Assembly (NCBI GenBank): GCA_025201765.1
Contig: MU623592.1
Span: 1 to 31,275 of the forward strand
Origin: Daldinia sp. FL1419
Lineage: Eukaryota > Ascomycota > Sordariomycetes > Xylariales > Hypoxylaceae
Reading direction: 5' to 3'
DNA: 31,275 bases
Shown: positions 23,266-31,275 of the stretch, piece after piece
Layout of the letters: every line of letters begins with the position of its first letter
How positions within the stretch are numbered: the stretch's first letter is position 1
Made by a program: the position numbers and the translations under genes
The notes under the pieces: generated by a model
What the model was told of the DNA's origin: nothing
What the model saw: the letters and a program-made list of their open reading frames with translations, nothing else
Databases searched by the model: none

Positions 23266-26200
23266 ATGGATACTACATCCAGTGTCATCGCCATCCTTCA
23301 GCTATCTCTGAATGTGATGCGCTACATTCACGATGTTAAGGATGGTGGAAAAGAGAGGTCCGACCTTACAGGCGAAGTTCTGTCTATATATGAAATCTTA
23401 TTGGGCATGAAAGACGACTTCGATTCGAATGAATTGGAAGACGATAATGCTTGGGCTGGACCTATCAAACCCCTATTCGAGCACGGTGGTACTATCGATC
23501 AGGTAAAGACGGTCCTGGAAGAATTAACAGCGAAGATTGTATTATCTCGTGGGACACTCGACGCCATTGGAAAGAGATTAAAGTGGCCTTTTGAAAAGTC
23601 GGAGGCGAAGCGGTTACTGGATCGTTTACGATCGTCCAAAGATACTATTAGCGTTGCTCTCAACAGAGCTCATTTAAAAGTCGGCCTCGAAACCAGAGCC
23701 AACATTCAACACATAAACCATGCACTTAGGACGGCCGAGCTCGAGTCTGCTCTAAAATGGATATCTACCTTGGATTATAGAGCATCACAAAGAGAAAGCC
23801 AAAGACAGCGTCTTGCCGGTACTGGGGCCTGGTTTCTAAACACCCCCCAGGTGCGAGGATGGTCAGAATGCAGAACCACGGCGGTTTGGTGTCACGGTCT
23901 ACCGGGGGTGGGCAAGACGGTCTTGGCTTCTGCCGTTTTCGAGCAACTCCAGAGGCAATATCTCGAAGAAAACGTCGCTATCTTGATCGCTTACTGCTCA
24001 TTTGACGACGAAAACACGCATTCAACATCGAATATAATATCAAGTTTCATTCGACAGATCGTGGAAAAAAGGGGCGAGCTGCCCAATTCTATCAAGAGCA
24101 TGTATGCCGAGCGTTCGCAAGATCACGCGCAGCCTCGTCCAGACTTCGGTCAGTTGGTCAACGTATTATCCTCAGAGATTGGGAAGTTCGAGAAGACATT
24201 CATTATCGTTGACGGCCTAGATGAAATTCCGAACGACACCCAGAAAATCGAGCTTCTCCAAACATTGGAGTCCCTAAGCCCGCTCCCACAGTTAATGGTG
24301 ACATCTCGCCCAGTGTCGTCTATCTCTACTTGGTTCAAAGACCTCTCCAACAAGAATAAGTATAGGATCACCGAAGAGCCGCAAGAAGATGATCTCCCGA
24401 GACATCATTGTGACAACTGCCACAAGTGTGACGAGCCTGTAGAGACAGACGTACGTCAAAGTTCCTCCGACGGAAGCGCTGTTGTCGAATCCATACAGGA
24501 TATACCGTTGATTCCGGATGACCAACGCTGGAGGATGGAGGCGGCGTATCAATGTGAGCAGTGTGGTCGCAATGTGTGCGTCGATTGTTACGAAAATTTC
24601 GATGTATGCTTCGGCTGTTCTAAGGGTAAGACATGCTTTAAGTGGACTTGGCCAGGATCAATTACGATTTCCGCACATCCTAGAGATATCGCTACCTTCA
24701 TTACATGGAAAATTCAAAACAGTCAGGTGTTGTCGACACTCATCGAGAACACGCGAGGAAAGGTGAATGACCTGCCAGCGACAATCGCGACTCGTGTACG
24801 AAAGGAAGCTCATGGAATGTAAGTAGTAGTATGTACTTTGAAGTGTGAGGATGGATTCTAATAAAGTATACGACAGATTTCTGCTTGCAAAGTTTCACAT
24901 GAATGCATTAGACGAACAAACAACCGCGAGGGAAATTATGGTTACCCTCGGGAAGCTACCTTCTAACATGAAAGACATTTACGATAACGTGTTCAAACGC
25001 ATTGGGAATCTTCGATGGGCCAAGAAATTGAAGAAACTCATCACGATAGTTGCTACTGCTAGGAGACTTTTGCCTACGGAAGCCCTCGCACATGCCATTG
25101 CCGTGAGTCCGGGAGACGAAGATGTAGATCCTTACGATCTATCTAACATTCGGCACTTAACATCGATGTGTGCCGGGCTGATCGAGATTGATCATGCAGG
25201 ATTCGTCAGACTCGCCCACGAGACTGTAGGCTTTTACATCGCACAGAACGGCCTAGAAATGGGGAACGACGGACACGGAATATTGACCGAGATCTGCCTT
25301 ACATACCTTCAACTGAAACCATTCTCATCCGGTATATGTACTGGACCTGATCATAAAATTCTGATTGACAAACGCCGACAGGCATACCCCTTTTTGACTT
25401 ACGCTGCAACCAACTGGGGACACCACGCGCGCCAAACGAAGAATCCTAAACTTGCCGAACTGGTAAACGATTTTTTGAAGAGGCAAGCTTATATAGCGGC
25501 GGCGGCCCAGATTATGTGGGTGGATGATATGGAAACTTCATCCGGGTTGGACGCCGAGGTTGGCGTCCACGGTCTACATGTTGCCTCATATTTCGGCCTC
25601 CCGGACGCGGTGTCAGAACTTTTATCTACGGGCGTAGATGCCGATGTCGAAGACTGTCTTCAAACTACTCCCCTCATGTACGCAACACAAGAGGGACATC
25701 CCGATATAGTACGTATATTACTGCAAGCGGGCGCACATCCCGGGCGCATATGTCAGAGGAATCGCACTGTGCTTCACAGAGCATGTCTTAGACCTACCAG
25801 TCAACATATTGACATCATCAAGCAAATCGTTTTGTCCGATAAAGATGTGTCCATCAACGCTTTTGATCAAAATTATGATAGCAGAACGGCTTTGATGCAC
25901 ACGATATTAGCCGGATGCAAAGAATCCGTCAAGCTTTTGCTCACGCGCAATGATATTGACGTCGGACTGCAAAGACCTACAAAACTTCGTCATAATGCAT
26001 TGGTTATTGCTGTTAAATGTGGTTATCGTGAGATTGTGGAAACATTATTAGATGATGGCCGAGCCCCTATCGAGTCGATGATTTCGTCTGGCCATACTGC
26101 ACTTAGCATAGCTGCGACAGAAGGATATCCATCTATAGTGGAATTATTGCTGGACCGTGGCGCGGACCCAAACGCCCGGGATGCCTATGGCGGTACGCCC

Positions 26201-27535
26201 CTAATGCGCGCCATCGATCTAAATCGCCTAGATATTGTTCGCATTCTAATACAGCGCGGCGTCGACTACAATTGCAAAGACTCTTTAGGGCGTGGTATGC
26301 TACACGCGTGCGCTATCAACAAGCGAGGCGTCATTATGAGGTACCTTCTGGAGAATCTAGATCTCGACCTAAACGTCCAAGGGAATGGTGGTGAAACGCC
26401 TTTACACGATGCCGTAGGGACGAACTCGGTTGCAGTAACGAAAGTACTTCTTAGGTACGGGGCTCGTACGGATATACAAGACGCCATGGGGAAAACGCCA
26501 CTCTTCAGGGCTCGTGATCTCCGACGCGACAGGCTATTGTCTATTTTAAAAAAGGCCAGGGAGAAAGAGCCCAAGCTAGCAGAGGGCGGGAATTCAGACT
26601 GCTCGGAAGATGCTCAGCGCCCTACGAGGGCTGACACCTTAAGTATCGAATATAAAATTCCCATCCATGCGGCCGTGCGACATTACTCCCCGGAGGAATT
26701 TTCTAGATACCTATCGGATCTAGGCCCCCAAGTGGACGAAGCTATTAATCAAATCGATAGCGAAGACATGAAGACACCCATGCATTTGGCAGCAGAGTTT
26801 GGCAGGGCGGATAACATGCGCCTTCTCATAGACAGGGGCGCTAAGATCGGGCTCAAAGACCGGTGGGGGTCGACGCCTTTGCACCTCGCAGCGGTCTGGA
26901 GCCAACTGGAAACGATGGAGGTGCTGCTCCAAAAAGGCAGCGAAGTCGACGTGAGAGATATCATGGGCCGGACCCCGCTGAACATGGCCACGAGCCAGGC
27001 GGCCAAAGCCGACGGCGCGTTTCTGCTGCTCCGGCATAACGCCACGATTCAATCGCCCGAGAAGGGGTCGCTTCTGCCGTTTCTGAACTACGCGATCGAT
27101 TGCAACGAGCTGGATATTGTGAAGATACTTGTCGAGGGGGGCGTCCCGTGGAAGGTGAGGGATAGGGGGCTGTTGACGCCGTATCAGCGCGCGAAGAGGG
27201 CGGGACATCAGGAGATTGCGCAGTATTTGTACGATAAGACGGTGGGGGAGAAGAATGCTAAGGATACAGGGGGGCCGGGAGAGAATATTCGGGGTGGGTT
27301 AGGGGGGGCTGGTTACTTGGGATCGGGGAATGCTAGCCCAGGCGAGGCGAGGGATGGACAAAGGGGGGAGCTAAAGGATACCCCTGAGCTAGAAGAAGTC
27401 GCTATAAAAGAGGCTAGTTTCACGGTATCTCGTGGACGGTTATTGCCCCTATTGTCAACTTTTGAACTGACGACAAGGGAATGCGGTCTTGTGGCTACGA
27501 TTATTGTCTTGGTATCTATTTTACTATGTAAATAA
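23266..27535 (+). CDS. NOD-like receptor: HeLo-like/NACHT/ankyrin protein with Cys-rich insert
   Basis: Predicted intracellular STAND receptor of the fungal incompatibility/immunity type. Exons 23266-24818 and 24877-27535 flank a 58-nt intron (GTAAGT...ACAG, branch CTAAT), phase 2, giving 1,403 residues. Residues 1-150 resemble the fungal HeLo-like N-terminal domain of STAND proteins (SVIAILQLSLNVMRYIHDVK; RLKWPFEKSEAKRLLDRL). NACHT: Walker A GLPGVGKT (~211-218), Walker B FIIVDGLDEI, then MVTSRP. Residues 380-458 are a Cys-rich insert. NACHT resumes with SITISAHPRDIATFI and HG|IFLLAKFHM across the intron. A helical stretch (~540-740) precedes about 16 ankyrin repeats (~745-1330), such as HTALSIAATEGYPSIVELLL. 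A Gly-rich linker leads to a hydrophobic tail (1388-1402). The HeLo-like domain suggests a membrane or cell-death output; the ligand is unknown. Confidence 0.9.
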
Positions 27536-28516
27536 TATATTTAGGAGTATATCTGTTCTATAAGACCCGAATAAGCTTCTACATTTGAGTCAACGTAATA
27601 TTTCCATGAAGGGATATATCTAAGTTAGGATAGATCAGTAGGATAGTTTAGAAAATAGTATTTAGTTCAAAACCTCAGTTGAATTTCTATTGTCCTCCCG
27701 GGGCACAGACTTCGGCTTACCTAGCTTTGGGCGAGGATGTCAGGGGAGCTAGAACGAAGCTCGAGATCTCTTCCGCGGATCCGAAGCTTCGTCTCTACGT
27801 CATCGACGAGAAGCAGGCTGAAGAGTCAAGGAGAATTGTCCGAGTTGGGTCGTACGGGATTCTTCGAGACTCGGTGAACTCTATCGAATGCATGACTGAA
27901 TCAATTTTCTAGGGATTTCTGCACACCTTGTATGTTGAGCCGTGTTATAACTGTGCACTATACAGGTGGGTACTCACCCTCACGCCAATTATGACTCTGA
28001 GCCTCAGGAGGCCTATAGCACGGGAGGAACAAAGCTTCCCATAAGGATTGTAATGAAAGCTAAGAAGAAAGAAAAGACTTTAGCTATTTCTTGGATAGGT
28101 AAAAAACAGGTTTAAAATGCGGTTTTGAGCTTCACAAATCAAGGTACTAGGTAACTTTCCACTATATCAGAACGTTCATTAGGTATTGCTAGATTGCTAT
28201 AATAATACGTGATGGAAGGAGATACGGTAGCACACGATTAACAGACTCTGCGGAGAAATCAGGCCCGGTTGTATATTCTTATACTAGTTATCCCACTATT
28301 AAGAGTACCACGGTGATATAGACTTAATAATGTATAACATGTAGTACTATCGTACTAACCCCTATAGCTGCCGTCACATACCTCGCTGGGCACACATACT
28401 CAACATTTACGTCTGCCAACCTCACAAACAAGTACGAGTGCCCCGACCAACAATATGTGCTATAGCTTGGTGCGAAGGCGATGAGATAGATATCTGGTCA
28501 GGATGTTCTCTTTGCC

Positions 28517-28634
28517 ACGAGGCGGACCAAGAATCAAGGAACTTATCTACAGCTATGGCTAAAGGCGACTACATATAGAATAAGTCCCTTGTTCTATATG
28601 TAACACAGTCTAGCACCCCGGCAACATGCTCCTT
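28517..28634 (+). repeat. Dispersed hairpin repeat, copy 1
   Basis: Aligns without gaps to 29871-29988. The first ~50 bases (ACGAGGCGGACCAAGAA...GCTATGGCTAAAGGC) differ at only a few positions, mostly transitions. Bases 28570-28602 form a 15-bp stem with a 3-nt loop and one G.T wobble (arms TACATATAGAA/TTCTATATGTA plus inner pairs). Similarity fades after about 28634. Confidence 0.75.
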
Positions 28635-29539
28635 GAAGGGTTTAGCATAATGGCATCGAGAATATCGAGGAATACCGTAGCCAGATTTACAGAGCTATAA
28701 ATATCCGCGAGTCGCTTTGAGACGCACCAAGGAATTATCAGGCTATGTTTACCTACATCCGCCATCATATCAGAATTAAGCAGCTTTATCCTATTAAACC
28801 AGAGCCAGGTCGCCACCCACACCTCCGAGGATTTTATACATAACTTCAGAGAACTTTACAATAGCTTCCGTGAAGTTCCTTACACCAAACGAGAAGATGC
28901 CACCCTCTCCACCGACATCTTTCCACATCGGACGGCTAATTGGAGGACTACCTAGGCATATAAGTCGTCAGCTTGTACTTTTCATTCTTCCCCCCCTGGA
29001 GTGTACGAGACGACTTGGACGACTTACTTTCCAAATATGGGCCAATGGTATCGGACGCATAGATAAAGGAATGAGGTTGCAGGGGCATGGCCTGTCCCGT
29101 GCCTCGGTTCAATATGTATTTGCTAAGTGATACCAGGATATTGGTAGGGGATTGGCTTTCACAACTGATCTGCAATTTACCTAATCGAAATTTTGCATAG
29201 GTACAGTACTTATAGCTTGGCTGCTTGGACTCATTGCTTTTCACAACTTCCCCTCTTTCTCTTTTGAATCTATGGGCTTTTGCTTCTAGGTTGTAACACA
29301 GCAGTAAGTTAGCGACGATTTATTTAGTCGTACGACGGAAATCGACCACGGAATCGAGAAGATCATGGTGTAACAGCCCCTTTGTTAGCTCACGTGAGCA
29401 TATTCATACCAGATCTACCAGGAGTAGGTAGTAGCACGTTTGTAGGTAACTAGGTCGCAGCTCTACAACCTAAGTAGGTAGGTAGGCAGCTACCCAACTA
29501 ATTTCAAGAAAGTATCAGTTTAATATAATGCCAGTAATA

Positions 29540-29630
29540 GGTAGGCGACCGAGTGGTCAAGTCGTTCCAGTGCTAGAGTTTGTATCTAGGAGGTTATTAG
29601 TTCAAACTGGTTGATTATATCAAGCCTATC
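29540..29630 (+). other. tRNA-like relic or SINE head
   Basis: A box-A-like CGAGTGGTCAAG (about 29550-29561) and a box-B-like AGTTCAAACTG (29599-29609) are spaced as in a tRNA gene. Between them CTAGA/TCTAG (29573-29589) encloses a 7-nt loop GTTTGTA. GGTAGGC (29540-29546) can pair with GCCTATC (29624-29630) with one wobble. D and T stems are poorly paired, and extra bases lie before the 3' arm, so a working tRNA is unlikely. A tRNA-derived pseudogene or SINE fragment fits better. Confidence 0.35.
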
Positions 29631-29870
29631 CGCCCGATGATGATAATAAACAAAAAACACATGCAATGGCTTATCTGAGCGGAAAACTGCAACGAAAGAC
29701 ACAAGTTTTCTGAGGGCACTTGAACTCTTAACATGCCTCCTAACATGCCCACCCCCTTTTCATTTCCATCAACAATTAGGTAACTACTTAATAAGTTTAC
29801 ATCTTCAACTCTTCTCGGCAGTTCTTATATATAGGTACCTAGGTACTTTCGAGCTTGTTATATATCTTTC

Positions 29871-29988
29871 ACGAGGCGGACCAAGAAGCAAGGAACCTAT
29901 CTACAACTATGGCTAAAGGCAGCTACATATAGAACAAGTTCTTTGTTCTATATGTAGCACGGGCCAGAGCCCTGACAATATCTTCCCT
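29871..29988 (+). repeat. Dispersed hairpin repeat, copy 2
   Basis: Second copy of the repeat at 28517-28634, 1,354 bp away in the same orientation. Its hairpin (29922-29958) is a perfect 16-bp stem, GCTACATATAGAACAA against its complement, with a 5-nt loop. No open reading frame is shared between the copies. Confidence 0.75.
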
Positions 29989-30401
29989 TGATGTATTTTA
30001 CTTCATCCATTATTCTTAATCGTCTAAACTGCTTAAACAAAGCTTTCCTTCAATTTCTTGGTTCAGTGTTAAAACATTCCTCTAACCACCTCCCATAACT
30101 ACGTGATATGTAACTTGATTAATCCTTATATTACATATTCGTTCGGTTGCACTTAAGAGATAATACATCAAGTCGCCGTAAGGGTTGGAAGCCCAAGCGA
30201 GAGGATAACAGGGCAACCATGTGTCGTCTATTTTTATATCGAGTTTCCTAAATAAAGCGATGGGTCTATATATCGATCTATTATTTTATATTATCCTTGC
30301 ATACCTAAGTACCTGAGACCAGGGTCGCGATCCATTCCATCTCTCCACCAAAATGCCTTGGTGTAGTGGGTGTATTACATTCACCAAAATTCAGGATGTG
30401 A

Positions 30402-30446
30402 GTGGGTTAATGGGTTAAAATGTGGGTTAGTGGATTAGTGGATTAC
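30402..30446 (+). repeat. Degenerate GGGTTA/GGATTA tandem array
   Basis: Five GGRTTA units (three GGGTTA, two GGATTA) with 2-6 nt spacers, mostly preceded by GT or AT. It resembles a decayed interstitial telomere-type or simple tandem repeat. It lies about 150-200 bp before the AT-rich block. Confidence 0.6.
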
Positions 30447-30579
30447 GTAATATTGAGGCTATTTATATTAACCATTTTTATTAGATTTTTGGAATTTATG
30501 GTGTTTAGCCATTTATAGTTCCTGTAGGTATGTAAATTGGGGGCTTTAAGGGTATTGTTGGATTAATAAGCCTAAAAAT

Positions 30580-31275
30580 AACATGGAAAAATTCTTTCCC
30601 TTACAACAATTTTATAAAAAACCTTACCATTTTATTTTAGAATTCTAATAATAATAATAATAATTTGAATTTTATAATTATAATTTTTTTTTATATATTA
30701 TATAATAATTAAAAATTTTAATTATATTTTAATATAAATATATGATTAATATTAATTTAATTGTGTTATATAAATATATATTTAATATAATTTTAATTAT
30801 ATTTAATTAAATAATATTATCTAAAAATATTATAGGAAAAAGTCAATTATTTATATTTAATAATTGGAAAGTATAAAATTAGGCTTTTATGATTTTAATT
30901 TATAACTTAAATGTGTGGGATTAATTAAATCTAAAAAATATCAATTTAATAAAGAAATCTTTATTTCTTTTGATCTTTTAGTTAGTATAATTGAATATTG
31001 AAAATTATAAAATCAATTTTAAAAATTCAAATAATTTATTAGCTTTTAAAAGAAATAAATAAAATAATGTAATAAATATGCCTAATAATTTTATTATAAA
31101 TATTTACCTTTATAATATAAGTTAATTTATATTAATTAAAAGATTTTATTATAATAAAGATATATAGATATATATATAAGTTATAATTTTATATAATATT
31201 AAATATAATAAATTAATTTAATTTTTAAATTATATAATAAAAATTATATTAAAATTTTATTAAATATTAATTTTA
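30580..31275. repeat. Extremely AT-rich block (isochore-like)
   Basis: From roughly 30,580-30,640 to the window end, G and C almost vanish (several 60-base lines carry one to three G or C). An (ATA)n stretch lies at about 30645-30663. No open frame is recognisable. The abrupt change resembles AT isochores produced in Pezizomycotina by repeat-induced point mutation of transposons. No underlying element can be recognised. Confidence 0.65.

Larger units (their letters stand above)
27536..30580. other. Gene-poor flank downstream of the NLR
   Basis: About 3 kb without a supportable gene. It holds two related ~118-bp repeats (28517-28634 and 29871-29988), a tRNA-like relic (29540-29630), many TAGGTA motifs (29403-29490, 29829-29850) and a degenerate tandem array (30402-30446). 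A GC-richer island at about 27690-27900 is open for 77 codons without an ATG and may be a gene remnant. Frames at 28610-28822 (-) and 28870-29130 (+) show no resemblance to known proteins. Confidence 0.5.

Noticed and set aside
24819..24876. Stop after HGM splitting the NLR into two genes
   Set aside because: A phase-2 intron with GTAAGT donor, CTAAT branch and ACAG acceptor joins HG to IFLLAKFHM, the expected NACHT continuation.
26720..27208. 162-codon open frame antisense to the NLR ankyrin repeats
   Set aside because: It is a shadow of the GC-richer coding strand; no domain resemblance, and the sense strand has clear ankyrin repeats.
1..31275. CRISPR array, bacterial operon or rRNA genes
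   Set aside because: No regularly spaced repeats, no bacterial gene organisation and no rRNA-like sequence; gene structure is clearly fungal.

Overview
The window is nuclear DNA of a filamentous ascomycete (Pezizomycotina; a Sordariomycete is my best guess, by inference only). Three things support this. The genes carry short introns of 52-163 nt with GT...AG ends and CTAAC/CTAAT-type branch points. The gene set is typical of the group: a fused ADE2, Pch1 cyclin, Dus4 and a HeLo-like/NACHT/ankyrin NLR. The gaps are AT-leaning and strewn with a short palindromic TAGGTACCTA-type motif.

Positions 1-17,800 are a housekeeping block. In order: the spliceosomal WD40 protein PRP4 (+), a Pch1-type cyclin partner of Cdk9 (+), the tRNA-dihydrouridine synthase DUS4 (-), divergent from the bifunctional purine enzyme ADE2 (+), then a pyridoxal-reductase-type aldo/keto reductase (+). 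After an empty stretch of about 3.2 kb comes a long, mostly disordered protein of unknown function (+). All were reassembled across introns by checking splice phase and family continuity.

Positions 18,700-31,275 look like an accessory compartment. They hold a divergent SNF2-family ATPase without a RING finger, followed 0.9 kb later by a 1,403-residue NOD-like receptor (NLR). The NLR has an N-terminal HeLo-like domain, a NACHT NTPase interrupted by a Cys-rich putative zinc-binding insert, about 16 ankyrin repeats, a Gly-rich linker and a hydrophobic C-terminal tail. Beyond it there is no convincing gene. That stretch has a diverged pair of ~118-bp repeats, each containing a hairpin whose pairing is kept between copies, a tRNA-like relic and a degenerate GGRTTA tandem array. 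From about 30.6 kb an extremely AT-rich block runs to the window end and resembles a RIP-type AT isochore.

The most interesting object is the NLR (23266-27535). Its architecture suggests a heterokaryon-incompatibility or immune-type receptor whose effector end and unusual tail may both act at membranes. No operon-like system is evident; genes here are separately transcribed.
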